Of a stretch of DNA of 64,000 nucleotides, positions 33,885-46,977 are shown one piece after another. Position 1 is the first letter of the stretch, and each line of letters opens with the position of its first letter. The notes under the pieces are model-generated. The model did no database searches. It saw only the letters and a list, made by a program, of their open reading frames with translations, and was not told where the DNA came from. Both the position numbers and the translations under genes were made by a program. Source of the stretch: Siphonodentalium dalli (taxonomy: Eukaryota > Mollusca > Scaphopoda > Gadilida > Siphonodentaliidae); contig CP136062.1 of the NCBI GenBank assembly GCA_032622095.1, positions 203,575,959 to 203,639,958 on the forward strand, given 5' to 3'.

Positions 33885-34840
33885 CAGGGGCGTAGGAAGC
33901 TATATTAATTGGGGAGGTATCAGCTAGGGGTGTAGGAAAGAAGTTTGTATATGAGGGGCCACATTCGATGGCCTATGGCCATCGACGACAGCCGCAGGCT
34001 GGAGATGGGGAGAGCTCGGTAGGGAAATTTTTTCTGAATTTAAACCCCTCAGATCGCATTTCGTTGCATCTGTAACAGCATTTACGTTAAATATAACCCA
34101 TTGAGGGAAAATATGGTATTTTAGTTTTTCACCTGTTGTACAAAATAGTATGGAGATCATTTTTGACTCTCATAAGTGTGTGTTTTACAAAATGGAGCAT
34201 TCTTCTATGAAAACATGATATGTATAGGTTTATACTTACATAATTATATATTCACATTCTCAGCTTTCCCAGCCTAATCCATTGTAGTAGTGCATGTAAC
34301 TGAAAGATGGCCTCGATAAAGCAGGCATGCAGATTCGCCATTTAAGCAGTGCCAAAGTACTAGCTGTGATGAAGCATAGTTTCCGTATTTACTCTTCAAA
34401 TAATTTCGTATTGAATTCATCTTGGAAATCTTGGTGTTGATTTATTTTGTAGCTTTGGACAAATTAGATACCGTTTGTGGGCTAACACAATGATTTCTGA
34501 GAGAGTACTGTAACAAGAAGGCTTATAAGGAGCAAAGGCTGGTGGATAGCACCATATGGGGAGTTATAATTTATTACCCGATAAAAACCTAAATGTTTGT
34601 ACTTGTATAATAACACAAACCAGTGAGACAATAAGTTGAATAAAACAATTACACATGGCAGTCAAGGCACCTAATCTTTATAATGGTACGGTACCCCCAA
34701 CCGCTATTAATTGCCCATATAGAGTATACTATATATTTTATGTCAAACTGTGCGGGCGGAGAATGTGACTGGTTAGGTTGAATAAATAAGAATACCCCCT
34801 TACCCCCCCCCCCCCCCACCCACCCGTTCCTACGCCCCTG
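33885..34840. mobile_element. hAT-type non-autonomous element
   Basis: Ends CAGGGGCGTAGGAA...TTCCTACGCCCCTG (the right end has a C-run just inside). Exact 8-bp duplication GTGACTGA at 33877-33884 and 34841-34848. 956 bp, non-coding. Confidence 0.95.
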
Positions 34841-34848
34841 GTGACTGA

Positions 34849-35709
34849 TAATGATATATCAAATATAATTATCATTTGGCCTACCATTGTTTGAACACAC
34901 TTTTTAAACGCTGTCATCTGTTTAGAAGCAGATGATAAAGAGAGAAGCTTGCACCTCAGTCTGAAACTCCACATCTTGACAGAATGTTATGTTTTAAACG
35001 TTCTAATTTTTAGAATTTATGCACTTGAATGTGATAAACTTTGGTCACTCACAATCCGTCAAAAGGTGAAGGTCAAGTAAGATTTATTGTCGGGAAAGGT
35101 GTTCCGTCGCTCTTAAACGTGCAGTTTATCCTCACTTAAGTTTGGGATAATTCTCAATTTCAAAAAATTGATCAATTTTTTTTATATAAAATACTTCTTA
35201 TTTTACTCGAATAATCATGGATATAAAAGATGAGTTCGCCACCCTTGGAAGTTGGTCCAGGGGTCACGTTCCAGATTTTCCGATTTCCATTCCGATTTTT
35301 ATAACAATTTCTTTTCAAAGTCAGCCCAAAATTATTCCCACCAGTCTCTTTTTAACACGTGGTCTGAACATGGTGGGTTTGCGAATGTTTTTTCTCCCAA
35401 TTATTGCCTCTTTTCTCAATATTAATGAAATAAATATAATTCACATTATGCAGAAACATTGTTGTAATACTGCTTCATGTTAAAGTGGATTTTGTTGTGG
35501 TAGAATTTATGAAAATCGTGTTCTATTGCCGTGAAATTGAAAACGGGGTAATGCACGAATTCAGAAATTCGGAATACAATGATTTGAAATAAAGTTGCAC
35601 CAACATTGTAACTGAAACTGTGAAAGTAATGACATCTGTGTATCCGTTTTTCCTGTATATGTGGAATACCACAAATCCGGTGTAATAAGAATTGTTTACA
35701 TATGATGCA
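34849..35709. other. Spacer, nothing recognised
   Basis: No exon with splice signals recognised. Confidence 0.45.
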
Positions 35710-36290
35710 TGCGGTCACAGTTAGTGATATTTTACCGTATACTGTGAATTTTATGGATAATCTAGTCCAGGCTAGTCGAAAATCTACGGGATAAAGATTT
35801 ATTACACAATAAATGACCAAACCACTATGTTCCCCCGACAATGCATATACTAATGCATCACCTTGACATACCATTTACCTTCCTTTTCCAAAAACAAGAC
35901 GTTTAACGAGCCTTTTACTCTATCTGGCGAACAACCCGCGAAGCATGTCGGCCATTTTTCGGGTCTGTTCAATCGAGTTCCGAGCATACCGCTCAGTATT
36001 GAGGGGAAAATATGCCCTGAACTTGATTGAACAGACCAGAAAAATGGCAACAATAATTCGCGGGTCATACGCCTGATTGCAAAAAAGCCTTGTTTAATGT
36101 CTCTTTTTTGGAAAAGGAAGGTAAATGGTATGTCAAGGTGACGCATTTGTATATGTGTTATCCGGGGAAAATCGCGATTTCGTCATATCTTGTGTCATAT
36201 TCTTCCATTCCGGACTTGAACAAAACCCTACATTGCCAACGGTTGGGAAGTCGGACTTTACATTCAATGAATGTATAGTAAATTTTGGAC
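35710..36290. repeat. Imperfect palindrome of about 580 bp
   Basis: Two arms mirror about position 36000: for example caccttgacataccatttac at 35859-35878 pairs with 36123-36142, and 'gggtctgttcaatcgagttc' pairs with 'gaacttgattgaacagacc'. Both arms read outward into a similar short peptide (MVCQGDALVYALSGE on minus, MVCQGDAFVYVLSGE on plus). Likely an inverted-repeat MITE or foldback unit; the peptide similarity follows from the palindrome. Confidence 0.8.
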
Positions 36291-36299
36291 TTAATCCAG

Positions 36300-37513
36300 G
36301 CCCGTCGTTATTATAAGCGCCCGATTTTGATGTTGCATGTCCCCCCCCCCCCCTCGATGCTTAAAGATCGCATGCAGAAAGATGCCATTTTCTCTTATTT
36401 CATTTTCATATCAATTTCCACATTGAAAACAATTAACTTGTTGGCCATGATCACCGACTCATTACTGTTTCATGCTGTTTTATCGTGCAGACATCAGATA
36501 GCTCCAGAATCACTCAGGTCATTGAATTTTAAACTATTTCCTGGACCTTTGCTCAATGGGAGGGGGACACCACCTCCCAGGACCTTCCCCAACTCATCTC
36601 TTCGGGATTTGTCTTGGGCCAAAGAAAAAAAGTGGTTTGGGTTTCCCAACCGACCCTAAATTTTCTTTACCCAGTCGTCAAAAAGAAAAAAAAATAGCAT
36701 ATCATATAGGTACGAATTACCGAAGTATGTTGCTGGTACGAAGTATTCTAAGTACGCGCATCCACTGTTATCAGAGTGCATTACGAACACACACAATATA
36801 AAATGTCCAGATTTTAGGTAAATGCCAAATGAGCATGCAGAACGTAAACAATAAGAATATCAAACACACAGACTTTTCAGCACAAACAAAATTACAAATG
36901 AAGCACAAGTTACCAAAAAAATGTTTTTGAAGTGATGCTCAATGATTCTAAAAAGGGGTCTTCCGCCAGAAGAAAAAAAACCCACCCAGCTCTGGGGAAT
37001 AATCTGGGACAAACATGAAAGGACAGAAAGGTTGATAGACTCAATTTTTCAAAATTAAATGTTGATACAGAGGGTGACTACATCACAACAGTTCTGTGCA
37101 ATTCTTTATGTTACACAAGCAATCAACACAAGTCACAACATTCCAATCCAAGATCAAGCAGTGCACAGACAGAACACATAATATTTAAAGTATAACAACT
37201 TGTCCATTGAGAATAAATTAGTCACAGCATGGCCTACTTATCAATTGTATTATTTAAAAGCACAGTGATACTGAGATGTGAAGTGAAATTTCAGCAATTC
37301 CAGAGTTGAATAAATTCATGCCCATTGCATTTGGCTTGAATGAGATTCATGTTTCATTACCCATCCTGTTTTAAAAGTATAATTTTATATTCATCACTTG
37401 GAAGAATGTATTAAAAGCAAACAGCAGACAGAGAAAATTATTATTGGATTTCCCATTCTCCATGTGGATGCCACTGGATGGATGTTCAAATATGAATTCA
37501 ACAAACTGACATA
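36300..37513. other. Spacer, nothing recognised
   Basis: Contains C- and A-runs but no gene or bounded element that I can support. The RPL14 first exon could lie anywhere between here and 44650. Confidence 0.4.
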
Positions 37514-37517
37514 TTAA

Positions 37518-39845
37518 GGCCAAACAAAAAAAGGGTTTTGTTTCACGGGCACCAGCGCGTCAACTTTTAACCCCCGTGTCTGCTTTTTATTGGTATTTTG
37601 ACCCCAGAAAATATAAAATAGACCTAATTCCACGAAATACCACGAAAATAGGTAACAGCAAATACAACTCGCGATTTTACATCAAGTAAGCTTTAATATT
37701 CTGTCTTGTTTATTACCTATGTAAGGGTGTCATACAACTGGATTCAGAGTGTAAGTATTCCACAAACAAATCCAGGGAAATTGTCAGAAAAGGAGTTTAT
37801 TTATATGCAAAAAAGTATTCAATTGGTTGTTTAAAAAGTTGGAATAAATTTTCTGGATGAAATGGTACATGACAAAACACGACATAGCACTCAATTTCAT
37901 ACATTTGAGCTGGGTCATGTACTAGAATACTAACCTAAATCACGCTCTACCTGTATGGAACTCTAAAATAATTCTATATTTGCAAATTTGGTATTGAAAA
38001 CATCAAATGACTTTAAGTTTACAATAAATGTTCCGGTTCCGATTATCAAAGTTAGATTTTTTTTTGTCATCACCACCACCGGAAATGAAAACGAAACTGA
38101 ATTCCAAACGTTTCCTGGGGGGTGAGGTGATAATTGGTTATTGGGTTGGCTTTTGAGACAAATATTAAATTGTATTGTGCAACAAAGATGCACTTTTGCA
38201 CAGAAAATGTATTAAATAGGAAGAAATAATTTGCTGTGGAACAAACTGCATCTGTGCTGCACAATTTGACAAAGCCAGCAATTCATAAAACTTTCTTAAT
38301 TACCCCCAACACTGGCAACAGTCAATAGCTACCCTGTTTGTTAGTTTTGTAAGTTTTCCAGTATGAGGTATATGGCTTGTGGAAAATAAAAATAAAACCC
38401 TCCCTCATCGTTTTGAAAAAAAAATTGCCCGTGAAACAAAACTCTTTTTTTTTTTTTTTGCCTAAGGATTTTTTTTGAAATTTATTTGTCGGAACATCCC
38501 TACAAGTGCTAAATGGGGAAACCAACTGCTAGTGTCATATCATCAAGTTAATACACAGGCAATGCTATAGCAGGGATTTTTTTAGGTGTCCTCGGGGTCC
38601 GGTAAACGGCCCCATTCACAATGGGAAAAAGGCACTTTTATTCCCAATTTTCAACCACAAAATTCCCAATTGCAGACAGGTATATAATACCATCAGGTTT
38701 ATTGAATAATTATCAAAGTTTGACAGTTATTATAGTAAATACGTCACTCGCTTGAGAGGAATTCCCACAAATAAATTGCTAGGATTATCTCATTATCAGG
38801 GGGACGCACCATGTTCTTCCAGAATACACATTTTCCCCTCCCCGCATGCCTTTAAAAAGTGGACTCATCGGTTTACGATTAAGCTGTGTATCCATGACGA
38901 GTTATGTATAAAATATAAAATATTGCCGAGTTATGTATAAAATATAAAAATTTCACGTCCTCACTGATTATTTTATAAACATTTGCTGGAAATTCCCCCC
39001 TGCACTATTATTTGGGTGTGCACGTTTTATTTGGAGCCCGAGAGTAGTACCGTACTTGTACCTCAATGTGGGAATAACACGGACACATTGATGTGGTATT
39101 AATTATCTTATTTTATTTATTGAATTACATCTAGAGATACCTATCCATCCTTGGGTGTTTCATTACCATTTTTCCGTCGAAGTTTGGTGGATGACTTGCA
39201 TCCTTCCATTGTTATCTGTGAATTTTCAACTTACCTGAGGCTGAGAAATGGACCTCGATGGGCTGGGATTTTACTCCATCTTTGAATAACCTATGTTTAA
39301 GTAGCGTTATACACCGAAAATTACGGTATTAGTACTATTTACTTGTGTGCAACAGTGATTAATTGAATTTTTCTAAAACATGGAAAATTCCCAATTTTGG
39401 TCTGTAAAGACACATTTTCCCAATTCGAACGGACCCGGACCCATTCCCAAAATAAGCAGAAAAATCCCTGTATAGCCAATTCTGAGTTCTCTCATATGGC
39501 CATACTGGAGGAGCTTGGAAGTTATTTCAGAAAAAAACATCAGTTTTATTTTATTTCTTTATTGAAATAAAAAAGGTCATTAGTAAATGCTCTGTGTGGT
39601 GGCTCATGTGTCACTACATGTACACAAGTCTGGATTTTAATGGATAATTAATGGATTACTAAAATTTAATTAATGGATAATTAATCTGCATATCCTCTGG
39701 CCAAGCATTTATGAATCAACACAGTATTCTTCATTTCTTCACCAATCGTTCTGCAAATAAAAGTATAAAAAAAAAACCTACCTACCGACCCTATTTTTTT
39801 GTGTGCATGTAACCCAAACGGCCAAACCACATTTTTTTGTTGGCC
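37518..39845. mobile_element. TTAA-flanked element (GGCCAAACAAAAAAA ends), interrupted
   Basis: Inverted ends GGCCAAACAAAAAAA...TTTTTTTGTTGGCC, with TTAA on both sides (37514-37517, 39846-39849). An additional internal inverted pair (gttttgtttcacgggca at about 37536-37552 and its complement at 38427-38443) suggests a compound structure. A 900-bp element is nested at 38571-39470. Confidence 0.75.
38571..39470. mobile_element. DNA element with CAGGGATTTTT ends
   Basis: Ends CAGGGATTTTT...AAAAATCCCTG. The immediate flanks share 5 bp (TATAG at 38566-38570 and 39471-39475). Repeated 'ttcccaatt' phrases lie near both ends. hAT-like termini, but the duplication is shorter than 8 bp, so the class is unclear. 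Confidence 0.75.
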
Positions 39846-40244
39846 TTAAGCATATCAAGCTGGGACCCCCAAATGATATGATAGTATAGGGGGTGTCCCA
39901 CAAACAGTATCCTTTAGTTGATGCCCCAGGGACCAGTTCCATGGCATGGATGCTATTGTATTAAAAGTATTGCAGGACAATATATGTAAAGAAGAATGAA
40001 GGAAGAAATTTTGGCTAAAGATGTATTTCTGTTGCCACAATGAAATTTTAGTAAGCCGATGAACTTAGTATACTACCTAGGCCATAGAATTGCCTTGGCA
40101 AACTGATTTCAGCTTTGCTTTTGCCTAGGCTAATTTCCAGGGCTGAGCTCACGAAGCTAAATCAAGCTAAATTTTGCTTTGCTGCACTTTGTAAGTATTG
40201 ATTAATCTTTTCCCGAAAATTAACACTCAATTCTCCACTCATAT

Positions 40245-41586
40245 TAGAGCTGAAACGGTTAGACGGTTAACCGGTTAGCATCCGGTTAGCGACGTAACCG
40301 GTTAGAAAAAAATGAACCGGACGTAACCGCATCCCGTCGTCAGTTGAATGTGAACGTGAATAATCCTCAAAATATTAGGTTAAATGATGCAAAACTAATA
40401 CTAAATCCCGTGTCACCGATAGTAGAGTGCAATGCAAGCATTAATTGGTACACGCGGTAGTATCAGATACTTAGTAGCAATTCTCGAACTGCCTGGAAGT
40501 GTCGGCGACCTTCAATCAATTCCGACCCTTTGAAGTTTTCTTCCGACAAAAGCACGTGTGCAGTCACTGTGTATCAATTCTGAATGCACACAAGGAAGTG
40601 ACAACGTAAAAGTGACGTTGTGTGGCAATGCGTGCTTTCGTAACTTAATAATTAATACTGCACGAAGCAACATGGATTCAAATTGGAACCACACCACGAC
40701 ATACTATATATAAAACTGTTTTACAGTGGGGTTTATAAAAACTATGTAAGTCGACAAAGTTTGAAGATTGAGATCAGCTGCACAATGTCTTCACTCTTCC
40801 CGTTCTTCCTCCGTGTTGTGATTTAATATGATCAATTCAATTGAGTGACTCAAACAGACATCGTAGTTGAAGCAACCCAAAACTTCTTCAATAATCTTCC
40901 CTTTTATCAAGGAAATTGATGCTCCATGCTACTCTGTAACTGGTTGTGCCTGTGGGACTAATTAACACTCAATTTGGCAGTAATTGCTATATGTTAAGTG
41001 ATTGCATACTAAAACCGAAACCGAAACGTAAATTATATAACCTCCCAACACTTGTGTCCGCTATCATGATACCGACGAATAGCTCGAATACTGAATAGGA
41101 CTGCGAGTCTGACCTAACTGACCTTCCTTTTTGTTCTCTAGTTATTACTTTCTTGTCTTTATATATAATGCATTGGAGGATATACCAATGATGATAATGA
41201 TATATTACAGATCTTTAATATATAGTTTTGTTACTCGTTTTACCAATACCCAAACTATTTTACTCGTTTTACAAATGCCCAAACATATGCTGATCACGGC
41301 AAATAAGCGATCTCTCCTGCCATTCACAAATTTCACTTGCTCATTCCCCATCACGAGAGCCAGCAAAAGAACAAGGAATGCGTGTTTTTGAATATCGTTA
41401 AATGCCGTGAATAAGGTCTTTATTTCAGCTACTACTTCTCACCTAGGTTTGTCCCTGGAGCATGGCATAATGTCGACATAATTAGTGTGAGAGAAGTCCG
41501 CTAGATATTTAGCGGTTAACCGGTTGAAATCCGGTTAACCCCGATGGTTAACCGGTTAGAAGAATGGGTCAACCGTTTCAGCTCTA
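40245..41586. mobile_element. hAT-type non-autonomous element with AACCGGTTAG subterminal repeats
   Basis: The ends are TAGAGCTGAAACGGTTAGAC... and ...GGTCAACCGTTTCAGCTCTA, with an exact 8-bp duplication ACTCATAT at 40237-40244 and 41587-41594. 'ggttaaccggttag' variants recur near both ends. Same family as 57124-59304. Confidence 0.96.
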
Positions 41587-41594
41587 ACTCATAT

Positions 41595-44094
41595 GATATC
41601 ACTTTACCTCCCTCTTAGTCCATTTTCTCTTTTCAACATATGCATCACATTGTCGTGAAGGGATTTGACTTTTACTGGACCAACCTGACAATGAGCTTCA
41701 CAAAAGTACCTTTTGCTCATCTAGTCACAATATTCTTGTTATCTTTTACATAACATTTGCTTAATGATTTATCCATGTTTTCATTAAAATTCTTAAGGAT
41801 ATGGCGCATGTCACAGAGTTAGCAAATTCACAGAAATCCACCTGCTTGGGTAAAAAATAAATTTCTCAGCCACTTTATTTATTTCAAAGTTGAAATTTTC
41901 ACAATTCATTGTGGGATATTCATTATGAAGGACTGTTGTCCTAAAATAATTATTTGAACCTGTTATTTACATGAAAAAATTTAGATATGAAAGCCTTTTC
42001 GTACTGACCCTAGAATAGGAAATTGCGTACAGCTATGATATAAATCCATCAATGCTATCAAAGTATGAAATATGAACTATATACAAGGGACCTTTAAATC
42101 CTGGTATAAAACACAGCTTAGGAGAATCCACAATTTTTAATACACTTGGTGTTCAAAACTATATCCAAATTCCAGCCATGCAACTGGAGAGAAGTTTTTT
42201 CAATGTATGGTGAGCGGATTCAAACCAGGTGTTATTGTGTGGTCTTTCTCGGTTGAGCCTCGGTCAGTCACCTGACTTATTTGTGTTTGTGACCAATGCA
42301 GCCTGCCATATTTACTACCATCGCCATTTTTTCAGTTGAATTTTTTTCAAAAAAATATTATGCACTAATAATAATATGCAATTTTATTATATTTTAAACT
42401 AATGGCGTGTGCGTATGTAAACATAAATTTTTTTTTTTTTTTCCGTTGTGAAATAAAAATTACTATGGCTGAAAACCAAATTTGTGACTCCAGGGTTGTG
42501 TTTGTAAACAGACTGTTTATTTGAGAAATTTCGCTACAGACAGTCTATGTTGCCCCTTTCTCCCTCCGATCATTTGAAAACATGCTTAATCACAGAAGGT
42601 TTTGGTATGGGACATTCTCAACCACATTTAATACCTTTGATCGCCATGCGATTATCTAGATTTCATAGCAAGAGTGAAATTACAACAACCATTTGTTTTG
42701 CTCCATGTGCCGAAAACCACCACAGCAATTGATGTCGTAAAAATTAGTGCAATTACAATACATTCATAATTTTAATTCGTTAAAACATATATCCATTGAT
42801 AATTGCAAAAGAAATCATCAAATAATATATTGGAAATTGCGCAACAATCGTAAAAACACAGAAGTGACAAAATTAAACTACTGATGCAAGTACGCAAATG
42901 CAAAATTGTTATATCTGGTATACCATGTAGATTATCAAGGGTTCTTTATCCCGGCAATCATACTCCGTATTTGTATTAAACTGAGAAATTTTGACTCAAA
43001 TAATTTTGCCATTTTCATGCACGCATGGCAGTGCAGCATCCAGCTGCTTGTTAACATGTGCATGGAAAAATTATTTTGTCTGTTTCTACTCCTGGGGAGT
43101 TTCTATGAAAAATAAGGTCCCAGTGATAACCTTGGGTGGATATTATACATAATTCCATTTTTATGTGCATATAATTTCGGTTTACTATTGAGTTTTGGGG
43201 TCAGGAAATATCCAACAACTCGAAAACAACCATTCCAAAAATGTTAATTTTTATGGTGTTCTTGATATATATTGCCCATCGGAAGTACTTGGCTTAAAAA
43301 CAGTGCATAAACATGTTTGGCCAATACCTTTATTACGATTTATTTATTTAGCAAAAGAGTATTCAGACCCAAAGCTGAGTCAGTATTTTGGTAGAATAGC
43401 CATTTTGACAACACTGACATGCTCCATGTCCTTAAGAGAAAATAGTGCTTTATTGACTTTTCAGTCTGTAAATCTTGCCTGTCAATTTCGCATCGCCATC
43501 TTTAAGCTTATCCTATTAAGAGAAAATGAATCAACATTCTGATTGGTTGCTCAAAACACGCTCCCTCTATGTGTTTATAAGTATGATTTTTAATTGAATT
43601 TCACTGGTTAGAACATATGGAAAGCCACTTGCTTAACCATATTGACACAATAGAAAACACAGTAAGCGATACTTAAAACTATGCAGTAGATTACGAATGT
43701 ATTGACCGCTCGTGCTTCCATAGTCCTTGTTCTCTTTCTCTTAATGGCAGTTCGTTCAGTCACTTTGGAAAAATGATTTCTCTATGGATGCTTGCGATTT
43801 ACCCAATGGGACAAAACGCTATAATCACGTGTCCTTTGCATTCAGAAATAAATTCCATGTAAGTTGATATGTGGAAACTGCACATTTCTCTTACATTCAT
43901 CGTTATATTCAAATCATCTCCAAAACTGTTAATCGAATGTCATTTAATCGCCTCAAAGCTCATCATCAATCTTCATATGGATCTTCGGGGTGACCTCTAG
44001 ATGGGAGCCTACCTTTTTTCCCGAAATTTGTATATTAAAAAAAATGGCCAATAATTCTTTTGCGACAGATCCACTCTTTCAGGCACCCCTTGTT
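41595..44094. other. Spacer, nothing recognised
   Basis: About 2.5 kb of AT-rich sequence. No exon, RNA gene or bounded repeat that I can support. Part of 43930-44020 resembles 49895-49980 (cttcatatggatctt..., ggtgacc, ctagat), a dispersed repeat. Confidence 0.45.
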
Positions 44095-44222
44095 TTATAC
44101 CTGTTGTGTTTAGGGAAATAAGGATATGGGTATAGTTAATACATGTATATCATTCTTGGCAGGCACCGACCAGTTTCCTTCGACTCGACTTTTGGGGGTC
44201 GACTAGAGTCGTTTCAACACTA
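44095..44222. mobile_element. Solo right end of a hAT-type element (family of 9906-11516)
   Basis: Shares 'aataaggatatgggtatag', 'cattcttggc', 'gtcgact' and the terminus CGTTTCAACACTA with the element at 9906-11516. The left end is absent. Confidence 0.7.
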
Positions 44223-44650
44223 GTTAGAAGCATCCGTTTTTCTGCATCTTCAGGATCTGGTTCCTCTGACATGAAGTAATTTGCCAATTTGATGGACTGT
44301 TTTACTTTTGTCGACTGATATTGTGGTCCTTATCATCAAATCGTTACATAACACCACTAAAATGTTCAAAACTCCATTTGAAAATTTTTTGTGACCAGAT
44401 CGCCAAATTATCTCCCTTTCAGGTGATTGTAATAGCCGGTCTGGATGGCTAGATTTGATTTGCACCTTGCTTCTGACATATATCATGGTAGAGTCTTCCA
44501 TCCAATGGATTGGTGATGGGCAGTGTTTATCTATTTACGGAAAGTCATAAATGTGTTCGAGGCGCACATTTTTTGGTGACGTGGCGATCCCTGAGAAATG
44601 AACTATTTTGTTTGTCTGGTCTTAATAATAGTTTATTTAATTTTTTCCAG

Positions 44651-44752
44651 GGGTTCAGCAGGTTTGTTGAGATTGGTCGTGTGGCTTACATAGCCTTCGG
44701 TCAAGATGAAGGCAAGCTGTGTACCGTGGTCAATGTCATAGATCAATCAAGG
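44651..44752 (+). CDS. RPL14: RPL14 exon (N-terminal, KOW-like domain)
   Basis: RPL14 (eL14) is a structural protein of the 60S ribosomal subunit. This 102-nt exon encodes 34 codons, GFSRFVEIGRVAYIAFGQDE then GKLCTVVNVIDQSR. The RFVE-x-GRVAY and GKL...VDQ-type blocks are the N-terminal beta-barrel of eL14. Acceptor ttttttccag (44641-44650), donor TCAAGG|gtgagc. Both ends are phase 0, so the missing first exon would supply little more than the initiator Met; it was not located upstream. A TTAA-type MITE begins only 55 bp after the donor. Confidence 0.95.
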
Positions 44753-44807
44753 GTGAGCATTAATATTATCAATATTATGTGGGACGTCTGGGGAAATCCT
44801 CTGTTAA

Positions 44808-45199
44808 CCCTTTACCCAACAAACCGGCCAAAACCGGCCAAATAAAGCTTCAACAGCCTAAAATATCTTCGGTCTGTCTCAATAGAACCATACACATATG
44901 GATATCATTGGAACCGGCTCCTTGACCACATTGTGCTAGTTACAGTTATGCCCTGTGCCAATGCATTCTCTTATATATGCGAGTCGACCATAGGTCGCCT
45001 CGCATATATAAGAGAATGCATTGGCCTAAAAATAAAAATAAAATAACACTTTTTACCATTTTTTCTTACATTCTTTAACAATTTTATAATTTTTAATGTG
45101 TTAAGCCAATGCATTCTCTTATATATGCGAGGCGACCTATGGTCGACTCGCATATATAAGAGAATGCATTGGCACAGGGCCGTTCTGTTGGGTAAAGGG
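44808..45199. mobile_element. TTAA-flanked MITE with two hairpins, reverse orientation
   Basis: Ends CCCTTTACCCAACAAACC... and ...CTGTTGGGTAAAGGG, with TTAA at 44804-44807 and 45200-45203. Two palindromes lie at about 44958-45024 and 45107-45173. Inverted relative to the next copy at 45611-45992, within the same RPL14 intron. Confidence 0.92.
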
Positions 45200-45610
45200 T
45201 TAATACAGTATAATAAAGGTCAATATTATAAATTCTCAAATATTACAGCTGATTTGTGACAATCATAAGCTAGATTCAAATCTAACACTGAATTTTCTGT
45301 CTGTTGACCATCACGTCTTCAGCTAGAAGGCTGTCTTGCCTTCCTTGGAACCACCTATTTACCAGTTTTGACAGCCACATTTGAGTATAATGCAGTCTCC
45401 CTGGCGACGGCCATCATCAAACCGTCGGTTGACTGGAATAAAAGCTTTTATCAGTTGTTTAAATCTTTACTTATTCTAATGTTCGTGTTTTTATATTGCT
45501 GTAATTTATTCAATGCTATGTTCATGTCGGCATACCTTTTATCCACGTCAAACACTGACCATGTTTATGCTGGATATTAAATTTCCTCTTATAATAGCTT
45601 GTTTGATTAA

Positions 45611-45992
45611 CCCTTTACTCAACAGAACAGCCCTGTGCCAATGCATTCTCTTATATATGCGAGTCGACCATAGGTCGCCTCGCATATATAAGAGAATGCA
45701 TTGGCTTAACACATTACAAATTATAAAATTGTTAAAGAATGTAAGAAAAAAGTGTTAAAAAAAGATTTTTTTAGGCCAATGCATTCTCTTATATATGCGA
45801 GGCGACCTATGGTCGACTCGCATATATAAGAGAATGCATTGGCACAGGGCATAACTATAACCATCACAATGTGGTCAAGGAGCCGGTTCCAATGATATCC
45901 ATATGTGTATGGTTCTATTGAGACAGACCGAAGATATTTTAGGCTGTTGAAGCTTTATTTGGCCGGTTTTGGCCGGTTTGTTGGGTAAAGGG
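45611..45992. mobile_element. TTAA-flanked MITE with two hairpins
   Basis: Ends CCCTTTACTCAACAG... and ...TTGTTGGGTAAAGGG, with TTAA at 45607-45610 and 45993-45996. Two palindromes at about 45637-45704 and 45776-45842. With 44808-45199 it forms a roughly 390-bp-arm inverted pair spaced 411 bp apart. Confidence 0.92.
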
Positions 45993-45996
45993 TTAA

Positions 45997-46720
45997 ATTG
46001 GTGCTACTGTGTTGAGAATATACCTAAATATTAGGCTTGGAGGCCATTGCTCAATGGGTCGGCTCAATGACTCAACATAAATTTTCTGAAAATATTATAT
46101 TTTACAGACGAGCCAATCCCTGCCATTATGCAGCATCAAAAGTTTCAGCCCAAATAATTGGTATCGGCAATGCCAAAGCCAGTTGCTAAAGCAGACTGGG
46201 CCATGGCAAAGTGTTGCCATAGCAGAGTGCCAAAGCCAAACAATCTGAATTAAGATGGCTGATGATTCTCTGTTGTAAGACTGGTTTTCCTGTATGAGAG
46301 TCTTGAGAAAACGATGTGGCTTATCTTCCAATAATTAATTAATTATTGTTACTTCACATATGGAGTGAACTCATTATGGGTTAATTTATCTTAACGTCAA
46401 TGCATGGTGGTCCGGAAATCTGGAACATGTAGTCATGCATGTATATGCATTCTTTTCACTATTGCATGATGATTTCTTGACACCAGTTGAGACTTGCCTT
46501 TTTGGCTGGTCGAGATCAGTGTCACCGATTGTACACAACTACATGTATGTGATGCATCTGTCAATTCATATATCATTGCCTATAACCTTTAAGTATGTAA
46601 AAGTAATGCAAGTCAGAACTGGTTATTTTATACGCTAGAATTTAAATGAACAGCACAGTAGATATTGTTAAAATTATCCTGGAACTCTTAAATACATTTA
46701 AAAAAACTTTATTTCTCAAG
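45997..46720. other. RPL14 intron, nothing further recognised
   Basis: A lone ATGATGA at about 46463 was examined as a C box but lacks a paired D box and stem. Confidence 0.5.
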
Positions 46721-46915
46721 GCTTTGGTAGATGGCCCATGCTCAGAGGTTGCAAGAAAACCAATGAACTTTAAACAGCTGCATCTGACACCATACAAGGT
46801 CGTAATCGGACCTGGAGCCCGAACAGGAACAGTCAGGAAAGCCTGGGAAAAAGCGGAAGTCGCCAAGAAATGGAAAGAGTCAACCTGGGCCAAGAAAATA
46901 GCTGCCAGAGAGAGG
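46721..46915 (+). CDS. RPL14: RPL14 exon (main body)
   Basis: 195 nt, 65 codons: ALVDGPCSEVARKPMNFKQL, HLTPYKVVIGPGARTGTVRK, AWEKAEVAKKWKESTWAKKI and AARER. ALVDGP, the R-K-A-W-E-K-A...W...S-x-W-A-K-K-I helix and the basic AARER end are diagnostic of eL14. Acceptor atttctcaag, donor GAGAGG|gtttgt, both phase 0. No substitution disrupts the fold as far as I can judge. A transposon-like inverted repeat starts 62 bp downstream. Confidence 0.96.
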
Positions 46916-46977
46916 GTTTGTAACATAATGACTGATTTTTCTGCAACTGGATATATTGGTTGATGGTGTCATTGTCA

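Noticed and set aside
42190-42215. ATG followed by gtgagc (about 42207) as the RPL14 start exon
   Set aside because: An ATG next to a donor-like sequence is expected by chance in 8 kb. No 5' leader or supporting signal was seen, so the first exon is left unassigned.
46460-46560. ATGATGA at about 46463 as a second snoRNA in RPL14
   Set aside because: No CTGA at suitable distance and no terminal stem.
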